A stretch of 64,000 nucleotides of DNA from Hydractinia symbiolongicarpus (taxonomy: Eukaryota; Cnidaria; Hydrozoa; Anthoathecata; Hydractiniidae). The stretch is from positions 6,636,001 through 6,700,000 of the forward strand of contig NC_079889.1 in assembly GCF_029227915.1 (NCBI RefSeq), written 5' to 3'. The notes below the pieces were generated by a model that worked only from the letters and a program-made list of their open reading frames with translations, made no database searches and was not told where the DNA came from. Positions 1-10,218 of this stretch are shown here, piece after piece. The position numbers and the translations under genes were made by a program. Position 1 is the stretch's first letter. Each line of letters opens with the position of its first letter.

Positions 1-1287
1 TAAAGGCCGTAATACGGTCTTTTGCAGTCTAATAAAGGCCTCACACGTAAATCACGTGGTTGCACCTGCCTGTGCCGGTTACCATATGACTAGTTGTTCC
101 AGTCTCAATGCGCTACAACGTTCCAGGTGGTTCTTCTTAGCGCTGTGGCCTTAGAACGCTCTTAACTATGTGCACAGTCCTATAAAGGCTGTAATAAGGC
201 CTTTTGCAGTCTAATAAAGGCCTCACAATTAAATCACGTGGTTTCACCTGCCTGCGCAGGTTACCGTTGGACTATTCCTTACAGTCTTAATGCACTACAA
301 CGTTCCAAGAGGTTTTCCTTGGCGCTGTGGCCTTACAACACTCTTAACTACGTGCACAGTCCTATAAAGGCCGTAATATGGCCTTTTGCAGTCCAATAAA
401 GGCCGCAGAAGTAAATCACACGGTTTCAGCTGCCTGCGCAGGTTACCATTGGACTAGTTGTTCCAGTCTTAATGCACTACAACGTTCCAAGAGGTTTTCC
501 TTAGCGCCATGGCCTTACAACACTTTTAACTACGTGCACAGTCCTATAGAGGCCGTAATATGGCCTTTTGCAGTCTAATAAAGGCTTCACAATTATATCA
601 CGTGGTTTCACCTGCCTGCGCAGGTTACCATTGGACTATTCCTTTCAGTCTCAATGCGCTACAACGTCCCAAGTCGTTTTCCTTGGCGCCGTGGCCTGAC
701 AACACTCTCAACTACGTTCACAGTCCTATACAGGCTGTAATATGGCCTTTTGCAGTCCAATAAAGGCCGCAGACGTAAATCACGCGGTTTCAGCTGCCTG
801 CGCAGGTTACCATTGGACTAGTCGTTCCAGTCTCAATGCGGTACAACGTCCCAAGTCGTTTTCCTTGGCGCCGTGGTCTTACAACACTCTTAACTACGTG
901 CACAGTCCTATAAAGGCCGTAATATGGCCTTTTGCAGTCTAATAAAAGCTTCACACGTAAATCACGTGGTTCCATCTGACTGCGCAGGTTACCATTGTAC
1001 TATTTCTTCCAGTCTCAATGCACTACAACGTTACAAGAGGTTTTCCTTAGCGCCATGGCCTTACAACACTCTTAACTACGTTCACAGTCCTATACAGGCT
1101 GTAATATGGCCTTTTGCAGTCCAATAAAGGCCGCAGACGTAAATCACGCGGTTTCAGCTGCCTGCGCAGGTTACCATTGGACTAGTCGTTCCAGTCTCAA
1201 TGCGCTACAACGTCCCAAGTCATTTTCATTAGCGCCGTTGCCTTACAACACTCTTAACTACGTGCACAGTCCTATAAAGGCCGTAAT

Positions 1288-1469
1288 ATGGCCTTTTGCA
1301 GTCTAATAAAGGCTTCACACGTAGATCACGTGGTTCCATTTGCCTGCGCAGGTTACCATTGGACTAGTTGTTCCAGTCTCAATGCACTACAACGTTCCAA
1401 GAGGTTTTCCTTAGCGCCATGGCCTTACAACACTCTTAACTACGTGCACAGTCCTATAAAGGCCGTAAT
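1288..1469. repeat. Reference 182-bp monomer with landmarks
   Basis: Chosen as a typical full-length unit. Counted by hand it has 84 G+C of 182 (46%) and seven CpG. Short perfect palindromes, numbered within the monomer, are CACGTG at 40-45, CCTGCGCAGG at 56-65, ACTAGT at 76-81, AACGTT at 104-109, GCCATGGC at 129-136 and GTGCAC at 157-162. TATAAA lies near the end of the unit and AATAAA near the start of the next one. Frequent alternatives elsewhere are CACAATTAAATC or GCAGACGTAAATC in place of CACACGTAGATC, CCCAAGTCRTTTTC in place of CCAAGAGGTTTTC, and TTAGAAC in place of TTACAAC. These occur in mixed combinations, so monomers are mosaics rather than members of two clean families. Confidence 0.95.
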
Positions 1470-1652
1470 ATGGCCTTTTGCAGTCTAATAAAGGCTTCAT
1501 ACGTAAATCACGTGGTTTGACCTGCCTGCGCAGCTTACCATTGGACTAGTCGTTCCAGTCTCAATGCGCTACAACGTCCCAAGTCATTTTCATTAGCGCC
1601 GTCGCCTTAGAACGCTCTTAACTACGTGCACAGGTCCTATAAAGGCTGTAAT
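1470..1652. repeat. 183-bp monomer variant with one extra G
   Basis: This unit has GCACAGGTCC where the standard monomer has GCACAGTCC, giving 183 bp. The same extra G is seen at 1633, 8181, 11458, 13279, 14918, 17467, 18742, 21291, 23294, 29842, 36212, 38031 and 39923 (first G of the pair). It is nearly always linked to GCGCAGCTTACC, AAGTCATTTTC and CGCCTTAGAAC in the same monomer, and is followed by a monomer carrying GGGCTATTCC and CCAGGTGGTTC. It therefore marks one ancestral two-monomer haplotype that has been copied along the left two thirds. I did not find it after about 40 kb. Confidence 0.9.
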
Positions 1653-3654
1653 ATGGCCTTTTGCAGTCTAATAAAGGCCTCACACGTAAATCACGTGGCT
1701 CCATCTGCCTGCGCAGGTTACCATTGGGCTATTCCTTCCAGTCTCAATGCGCTACAACGTTCCAGGTGGTTCTCCTTAGTGCTGTGGGCTTAGAACGCTC
1801 TTAACTATGTGCACAGTCCTATAAAGGCTGTAATATGGCCTTTTGCAGTCTAATAAAGGCTTCACAATTAAATCACGTGGTTTCACCTGCCTGCGCAGGT
1901 TACCATTGGAGTATTCCTTTCAGTCTCCATGCACTACAACATTCCAAGAGGTTTTCCTTAGCGCTGTGGCCTGACAACACGCTTAGCTACGTTCACAGTC
2001 CTATAAAGGCCGTAATATGGTCTTTTGCAGTCTAATAAAGGCCTCACACGTAAATCACGTGGTTTCACCTGCCTGTGCCGGTTACCATATGACTAGTTGT
2101 TCCAGTCTCAATGCGCTACAACGTTCCAGGTGGTTCTTCTTAGCGCTGTGGCCTTAGAACGCTCTTAACTATGTGCACAGTCCTATAAAGGCTGTAATAA
2201 GGCCTTTTGCAGTCTAATAAAGGCCTCACAATTAAATCACGTGGTTTCACCTGCCTGCGCAGGTTACCGTTGGACTATTCCTTACAGTCTTAATGCACTA
2301 CAACGTTCCAAGAGGTTTTCCTTGGCGCTGTGGGCTTACAACACTCTTAACTACGTGCACAGTCCTATAAAGACCGTAATATAGCCTTTTGCAGTCTAAT
2401 AAAGGCTTCACACGTAAATCACGTGGTTCCATCTGACTGCGCAGGTTACCATTGTACTATTTCTTCCAGTCTCAATGCACTACAACGTTCAAAGAGGTTT
2501 TCCTTAGCACCATGGCCTTACAACACTCTTAACAACGTGCACAGTCCTATAGAGGCCGTAATATGGCCTTTTGCAGTCTAATAAAGGCTTCACACGTAAA
2601 TCACGTGGTTTCACCTGCCAGCGAAGGTTACCATTGGACTATTCCTTCCAGTCTCAATGCGCTACAACGTCCCAAGTCATTTTCATTAGCGCCGTCGCCT
2701 TAGAACGCTCTTAACTACGTGCACAGTCCTATAAAGGCTGTAATATGGCCTTTTGCAGTCTAATAAAGTCCTGACACGTAAATCACGTGGTTCCATCTGA
2801 CTGCGCAGGTTACCATTGGACTATTCCTTCCAGTCTCAATGCGCTACAACGTCCCAAGTCATTTTCATTAGCGCCTTCGCCTTAGAACGCTTATAACTAC
2901 GTGCACAGTCCTATAAAGGCTGTAATATGGCCTTTTGCAGTCTAATAAAGTCCTGACACGTAAATCACGTGGTTCCATCTGCCTGCGCAGGTTACTATTG
3001 TACTATTCCTTCCAGTCTCAATGCACTACGACGTTCCAAGAGGTTTTCCTTAGCGCCATGGTCTTACAACACTCTTAACTACATGTACAGTCCTATAAAG
3101 GATGTAATATGGCCTTTTGCAGTCTAATAAAGGCTTCACAATTAAATCACGTGGTTTCACCTGCCTGCGCAGGTTACCATTGGACTATTCCTTTCAGTCT
3201 CCATGCACTACAACATTCCAAGAGGTTTTCCTTAGCGCTGTGGCCTGACAACACGCTTAGCTACGTGCACAGTCCTATAAAGGCCGTAATATGGTCTTTT
3301 GCAGTCTAATAAAGGCCTCACACGTAAATCACGTGGTTTCACCTGCCTGTGCCGGTTACCATTGGACTAGTTGTTCCAGTCTCAATGCACTACAACGTTC
3401 CAAGAGGTTTTCCTTAGCGCCATGGCCTTACAACACTCTTAACTACGTGCACAGTCCTATAAAGGCTGTAATATGGCCTTTTGCAGTCTAATAAAGGCTT
3501 CACAATTATATCACGTGGTTTCACCTGCCTGCGCAGGTTACCATTGGACTATTCCTTTCAGTCTCAATGCACTACAACGTTCCAAGAGGTTTTCCTTAGC
3601 GCTGTGGCCCGACAACACTCTTAACTACGTTCACAGTCCTATACAGGCTGTAAT

Positions 3655-3835
3655 ATGGCCTTTTGCAGTTTAATAAAGGCCTCACACGTAAAACACGTGG
3701 TTCCATCTGCCTGCAAGGTTACCATTGGACTATTCCTTCAAATCTCAATGCACTACAACGTTTCAAGAGGTTTTCCTTGGCGGCGAGGCCTTACAACACT
3801 CTTAACTACGTGCACAGTCCTATAAAGGCCGTAAT
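3655..3835. repeat. 181-bp monomer variant (CTGCAAGG)
   Basis: Here CTGCGCAGGTTACC is replaced by CTGCAAGGTTACC, one base shorter, which also destroys the 10-bp palindrome of the standard unit. Other units with this change start at 6201, 6746, 7109, 25316, 27862, 28407, 28770, 35686, 36596, 37687, 39579, 42127, 43564, 48642, 53902, 57706 and 62602. Related units at 4200 and 25861 have CAAGAGTACC. A full-length version, CTGCAAAGGTTACC, also occurs, for example at 10021 and 44837. The spread across both array domains suggests it is older than the 183-bp variant. Confidence 0.9.
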
Positions 3836-4307
3836 ATGGCCTTTTGCAGTCTAATAAAGGCTTCACAATTATATCACGTGGTTTCACCTGCCTGCGCAGG
3901 TTACCATTGTACCATTTCTTCCAGTCTCAATGCAATACAACGTTCCAAGAGGTTTTCCTTAGCGCCATGGCCTTACAACACTCTTAACTACGCGCACAGT
4001 CCTATAAAGGCTGTAATATGGCCTTTTGCAGTCTAATAAAGGCTTCACAATTATATCACGTGGTTTCACCTGCCTGCGCAGGTTACCATTGGACTATTCC
4101 TTTCAGTCTCAATGCACTACAACGTTCCAAGAGGTTTTCCTTAGCGCTGTGGCCTGACAACAGTCTTAACTACGTTCACAGTCCTATACATGCTGTAATA
4201 TGGCCTTTTGCAGTCTAATAAAGGCCTCACACGTAAATCACGTGGTTCCATCTGCCTGCAAGAGTACCATTGGACTATTCCTTAAAATTTCAATGCACTA
4301 CAACGTT

Positions 4308-4331
4308 TCAAGAGGTTTTCCTTGGCGGCGA
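4308..4331. other. Cluster of differences between blocks A and B (likely conversion patch)
   Basis: Block A reads GTTTCAAGAGG and then CTTGGCGGCGAGG. At the matching place, 25969-25992, block B reads GTTCCAAGAGG and then CTTAGCGCCATGG. Five differences fall within 24 bases (4308, 4324, 4328, 4330, 4331) in an otherwise almost identical 10-kb alignment. The block A version equals the monomer at 3655-3835, and the block B version equals the commonest array haplotype. Short-tract gene conversion in one copy after the duplication explains this best. Confidence 0.75.
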
Positions 4332-6188
4332 GGCCTTACAACACTCTTAACTACGTGCACAGTCCTATAAAGGCCGTATTATGCCCTTTTGCAGTCCAAT
4401 GAAGGCCGCAGACGTAAATCACGCGGTTTCAGCTGCCTGCGCAGGTTACCATTGGACTAGTCGTTCCAGTCTCAATGCGCTACAACGTCCCAAGTCGTTT
4501 TCATTAGCGCCGTTGCCTTAGAACACTCTTAAATACGTTCACAGTCCTATAAAGGCTGTAATATGGCATTTTGCAGTATAATAAAGGCCTCACACGTAGA
4601 TCACGTGGTTCCATTTGCCTGCGCAGGTTACCATTGGACTAGTTGTTCCAGTCTCAATGCACTACAACGTTCCAAGAGGTTTTCCTTAGCGCCATGGCCT
4701 TACAAAACACTTAACTACGTGCACAGTCCTATAAAGGCCGTAATATGGCCTTTTGCAGTCTACTAAAGGCTTCACACGTAAATCACGTGGTTTCACATGC
4801 CTGCACAGCTTACCATTGAACTAGTCGTTCCAGTCTCAATGCGCTACAACGTCCCAAGTCATTTTCATTAGCGCCGTCGCCTTAGAACGCTCTTAACTAT
4901 GTGCACAGTCCTATAAAGGCTGTAATATGGCCTTTTGCAGTCTAATAAAGGCCTCACAATTAAATCACGTGGCTCCATCTGCCTGCGCAGGTTACCGTTG
5001 GACTATTCCTTACAGTCTCAATGCACTACAACGTTCCAAGAGGTTTTCCTTGGCGCTGTGGCCTTACAACACTCTTAACTACGTGCACAGTCCTATAAAG
5101 GCTGTAATATGGCCTTTTGCAGTCTAATAAAGGGCTTACACGTAGATCACGTGGTTCCATCTGCCTGCGCAGGTTACCATTGTACCATTTCTTCCAGTCT
5201 CAATGCACTACAACGTTCCAAGAGGTTTTCCTTAGCGCCATGGCCTTGCAACACTCTTAACTACGTGCACAGTCCTATAAAGGCTGTAATATGGCCTTTT
5301 GCAGTCTAATAAAGGCTTCACAATTATATCACGTGGTTTCACCTGCCTGCGCAGGTTACCATTGGACTATTCCTTTCAGTCTCAATGCACTACAACGTTC
5401 CAAGAGGTTTTCCTTAGCGCTGTGGCCCGACAACACTCTTAACTACGTTCACAGTCCTATAAAGGCCGTAATATGGCCTTTTGCAGTCCAATAAAGGCCG
5501 CAGACGTAAATCACGCGGTTTCAGCTGCCTGCGCAGGTTACCATTGGACTAGTCGTTCCAGTCTCAATGCGCTACAACGTCCCAAGTCGTTTTCATTAGC
5601 GCCGTTGCCTTAGAACACTCTTAACTACGTTCACAGTCCTATAAAGGCTGTAATATGGCATTTTGCAGTATAATAAAGGCCTCACACGTAGATCACGTGG
5701 TTCAATTTGCCTGCGCAGGTTACCATGGGACTAGTTGTTCCAGTCTCAATGCACTACAACGTTCCAAGAGGTTTTCCTTAGCGCCATGGCCTTACAACAC
5801 TCTTAACTACGTGCACAGTCCTATAAAGGCCGTAATATGGCCTTTTGCAGTCTACTAAAGGCTTCACACGTAAATCACGTGGTTTCACCTGCCTGCGCAG
5901 CTTACCATTGGACTAGTCGTTCCAGTCTCAATGCGCTACAACGTCCCAAGTCATTTTCATTAGCGCCGTCGCCTTAGAACGCTCTTAACTATGTGCACAG
6001 CCCTATAAAGGCTGTAATATGGCCTTTTGCAGTCTAATAAAGGCCTCACAATTAAATCACGTGGCTCCATCTGCCTGCGCAGGTTACCGTTGGACTATTC
6101 CTTACAGTCTCAATGCACTACAACGTTCCAAGAGGTTTTCCTTGGCGCTGTGGCCTTACAACACTCTTAACTACGTGCACAGTCCTAT

Positions 6189-6227
6189 AAAGGCCGTAAT
6201 ATGGCCTTTTGCAGTCTAATAAAGGCC
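6189..6227. other. Three-arm inverted repeat at the monomer junction (example)
   Basis: Three 7-base arms lie in a row: AAAGGCC at 6189-6195, GGCCTTT at 6203-6209 and AAAGGCC at 6221-6227. The middle arm is the exact reverse complement of both outer arms. The loop is 7 bases on the left (GTAATAT) and 11 on the right, so two mutually exclusive hairpins or cruciforms are possible. The motif recurs at the same place through the array. In many units the last C of the first arm is T, or the right arm is AAAGGCT. A transcript of this strand would still allow a G-U pair in those units. Whether the structure forms or matters is not known. Confidence 0.75.
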
Positions 6228-9200
6228 TCACACGTAAATCACGTGGTTCCATCTGCCTGCAAGGTTACCATTGGACTATTCCTTACAGTCTCAATGCACT
6301 ACAACGTTCAAAGAGGTTTTCCTTAGCGCCATGGCCTTACAACACTCTTAACTACGTTCACAGTCCTATACAGGCTGTAATATGGCCTTTTGCAGTCCAA
6401 TAAAGGCCGCAGACGTAAATCACGCGGTTTCAGCTGCCTGCGCAGGTTACCATTGGACTAGTCGTTCCAGTCTCAATGCGCTACAACGTCCCAAGTCGTT
6501 TTCATTAGCGCCGTTGCCTTACAACACTCTTAACTACGTGCACAGTCCTATAAAGGCCATAATATGGCCTTTTGCAGTCTAATAAAGGCTTCACACGTAG
6601 ATCACGTGGTTCCATTTGCCTGCGCAGGTTACCATTGGACTAGTTGTTCCAGTCTCAATGCACTACAACGTTCCAAGAGGTTTTCCTTAGCGCCATGGCC
6701 TTACAACACTCTTAACTACGTGCACAGTCCTATAAAGGCCGTAATATGGCCTTTTGCAGTCTAATAAAGGCTTCACACGTAAATCACGTGGTTCCATCTG
6801 CCTGCAAGGTTACCATTGGACTATTCCTTACAGTCTCAATGCACTACAACGTTCCAAGAGGTTTTCCTTGGCGCTGTGGCCTTACAACATTCTTAACTAC
6901 GTGCACAGTCATATAAAGGCTGTAATATGGCCTTTTGCAGTCTAATAAAGGCCTCACACGTAGATCACGTGGTTCCATCTGCCTGCGCAGGTTACCATTG
7001 TACCATTTCTTCCAGTCTCAATGCACTACAACGTTCCAAGAGGTTTTCCTTAGCGCCATGGCCTTGCAACACTCTTAACTACGTGCACAGTCCTATAAAG
7101 GCTGTAATATGGCCTTTTGCAGTCTAATAAAGGCTTCACATGTAAATCACGTGGTTCCATCTGCCTGCAAGGTTACCATTGGACTATTCCTTACAGTCTC
7201 AATGCACTACAACGTTCAAAGAGGTTTTCCTTAGCGCCATGGCCTTACAACACTCTTAACTACGTTCACAGTCCTATACAGGCTGTAATATGGCCTTTTG
7301 CAGTCCAATAAAGGCCGCAGACGTAAATCACGCGGTTTCAGCTGCCTGCGCAGGTTACCATTGGACTAGTCGTTCCAGTCTCAATGCGCTACAACGTCCC
7401 AAGTCGTTTTCATTAGCGCCGTTGCCTTACAACACTCTTAACTACGTGCACAGTCCTATAAAGGCCGTAATATGGCCTTTTGCAGTCTAATAAAAGCTTC
7501 ACACGTAGATCACGTGGTTCCATTTGCCTGCGCAGGTTACCATTGGACTAGTTGTTCCAGTCTCAATGCACTACAACGTTCCAAGAGGTTTTCCTTAGCG
7601 CCATGGCCTTACAACACTCTTAACTACGTGCACAGTCCTATAAAGGCCGTAATATGGCCTTTTGCAGTCTAATAAAGGCTTCACACGTAAATCACGTGGT
7701 TTGACCTGCCTGCGCAGCTTACCATTGGACTAGTCGTTCCAGTCTCAATGCGCTACAACGTCCCAAGTCGTTTTCATTAGCGCCGTTGCCTTACAACACT
7801 CTTAACTACGTGCACAGTCCTATAAAGGCCGTAATATGGCCTTTTGCAGTCTAATAAAAGCTTCACACGTAGATCACGTGGTTCCATTTGCCTGCGCAGG
7901 TTACCATTGGACTAGTTGTTCCAGTCTCAATGCACTACAACGTTCCAAGAGGTTTTCCTTAGCGCCATGGCCTTACAACACTCTTAACTACGTGCACAGT
8001 CCTATAAAGGCCGTAATATGGCCTTTTGCAGTCTAATAAAGGCTTCACACGTAAATCACGTGGTTTGACCTGCCTGCGCAGCTTACCATTGGACTAGTCG
8101 TTCCAGTCTCAATGCGCTACAACGTCCCAAGTCATTTTCATTAGCACCGTCGCCTTAGAACGCTCTTAACTACGTGCACAGGTCCTATAAAGGCTGTAAT
8201 ATGGCCTTTTGCAGTCTAATAAAGGCCTCACACGTAAATCACGTGGCTTCATCTGCCTGCACAGGTTACCATTGGGCTATTCCTTCCAGTCTCAATGCGC
8301 TACAACGTTCCAGGTGGTTCTCCTTAGCGCTGTGGGCTTAGAACGCTCTTAACTATGTGCACAGTCCTATAAAGGCTGTAATATGGCCTTTTGCAGTCTA
8401 ATAAAGGCTTCACAATTAAATCACGTGGTTTCACCTGCCTGCGCAAGTTACCATTGGAGTATTCCTTTCAGTCTCCATGCACTACAACATTCCAAGAGGT
8501 TTTCCTTAGCGCTGTGGCCTGACAACACGCTTAGCTACGTTCACAGTCCTATAAAGGCCGTAATATGGTCTTTTGCAGTCTAATAAAGGCCTCACACGTA
8601 AATCACGTGGTTTCACCTGCCTGTGCCGGTTACCATTGGACTAGTTGTTCCAGTCTCAATGCGCTACAACGTTCCAGGTGGTTCTCCTTAGCGCTGTGGC
8701 CTTAGAACGCTCTTAACTATGTGAACAGTCCTATAAAGGCTGTAATAAGGCCTTTTGCAGTCTAATAAAGGCCTCACAATTAAATCACGTGGTTTCACCT
8801 GCCTGCGCAGGTTACCGTTGGACTATTCCTTACAGTCTTAATGCACTACAACGTTCCAAGAGGTTTTCCTTGGCGCTGTGGCCTTACAACACTCTTAACT
8901 ACGTGCACAGTCCTATAAAGGCCGTAATATGGCCTTTTGCAGTCCAATAAAGGCAGCAGAAGTAAATCACACGGTTTCAGCTGCCTGCGCAGGTTACCAT
9001 TGGACTAGTTGTTCCAGTCTCAATGCACTACAACGTTCCAAGAGGTTTTCCTTAGCGCCATGGCCTTACAACACTCTTAACTACGTGCACAGTCCTATAA
9101 AGACCGTAATATGGCCTTTTGCAGTCTAATAAAGGCTTCACACGTAAATCACGTGGTTCCATCTGACTGCGCAGGTTACCATTGTACTATTTCTTCCAGT

Positions 9201-10218
9201 CTCAATGCACTACAACGTTCAAAGAGGTTTTCCTTAGCGCCATGGCCTTACAACACTCTTAACAACGTGCACAGTCCTATAGAGGCCGTAATATGGCCTT
9301 TTGCAGTCTAATAAAGGCTTCACACGTAAATCACGTGGTTTCACCTGCCTGCGAAGGTTACCATTGGACTATTCCTTCCAGTCTCAATGCGCTACAACGT
9401 CCCAAGTCATTTTCATTAGCGCCGTCGCCTTAGAACGCTCTTAACTACGTGCACAGTCCTATAAAGGCTGTAATATGGCCTTTTGCAGTCTAATAAAGTC
9501 CTGACACGTAAATCACGTGGTTCCATCTGACTGCGCAGGTTACCATTGGACTATTCCTTCCAGTCTCAATGCGCTACAACGTCTCAAGTCATTTTCATTA
9601 GCGCCTTCGCCTTAGAACGCTCTTAACTACGTGCACAGTCCTATAAAGGCTGTAATATGGCCTTTTGTAGTCTAATAAAGGCTTCACAATTAAATCACGT
9701 GGTTTCACCTGCCTGTGCTGGTTACCATTGGACTAGTTGTTCCAGTCTCAATGCGCTACAACGTCCCAAGTCATTTTCATTAGCGCCATCGCATTAGAAC
9801 GCTCTTAACTACATGCACAGTCCTATAAAGGCTGTAATATGGCCTTTTGCAGTCTAATAAAGGCCTCACACGTAGATCACGTGGTTCCATCTGCCTGCGC
9901 AGGTTACCATTGTACCATTTCTTCCAGTCTCAATGCACTACAACGTTCCAAGAGGTTTTCCTTAGCGCCATGGCCTTACAACCCTCTTAACTACGTGCAC
10001 AGTCCTATAAAGGCTGTAATATGGCCTTTTGCAGTCTAATAAAGACCTCACACGTAAATCACGTGGTTCCATCTGCCTGCAAAGGTTACCATTGGACTAT
10101 TCCTTCAAATCTCAATGCACTACAACGTTTCAAGAGGTTTTCCTTGGCGCCGTGGCCTTACAACACTCTTAACTACGTGCACAGTCCTATAAAGGCCGTA
10201 ATATGGCCTTTTGCAGTC

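Larger units (their letters stand above)
532..2416. repeat. 1.9-kb segment present three times in the window
   Basis: This run of about ten monomers is found again at 10357-12241 (offset 9,825 bp) and inside block B at 22193-24077 (offset 21,661 bp). Matching landmarks are the unit at 560 with 10385, the extra G at 1633 with 11458, and the S-type unit at 1835 with 11660. The 10.4-kb copy differs more: 742-923 has GCGGTACAACG and TGGTCTTAC, while 10567-10748 has GCGCTACAACG and TGGCCTTACAAA. It therefore looks like an older duplication than block A/B. Confidence 0.85.
1..10218. repeat. Block A: left copy of a >=10.2-kb duplication (offset 21,661 bp)
   Basis: Every diagnostic monomer here has its counterpart exactly 21,661 bp to the right, for example 378/22039, 3109/24770, 4563/26224 and 9839/31500. 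The block contains about 56 monomers, among them S-type units with CTCCATGC (1835, 3109, 8383), 181-bp units, and a P-Q pair of monomers repeated at 1106, 6382 and 7290. The left end is cut by the window edge, so the true length is unknown. The right limit is base 10218: at 10219 this copy has T where block B has C, and the two then carry different monomers. Single differences I noticed inside are 2509, 2620 and 7141, plus the patch at 4308-4331. Confidence 0.92.

Noticed and set aside
790-975. Reverse-strand reading frame of 61 codons, also at 22451-22636
   Set aside because: It is the complement of a monomer that happens to lack stops because of GCGGTACAACG and TGGTCTTAC. It appears twice only because it lies in the block A/B duplication.
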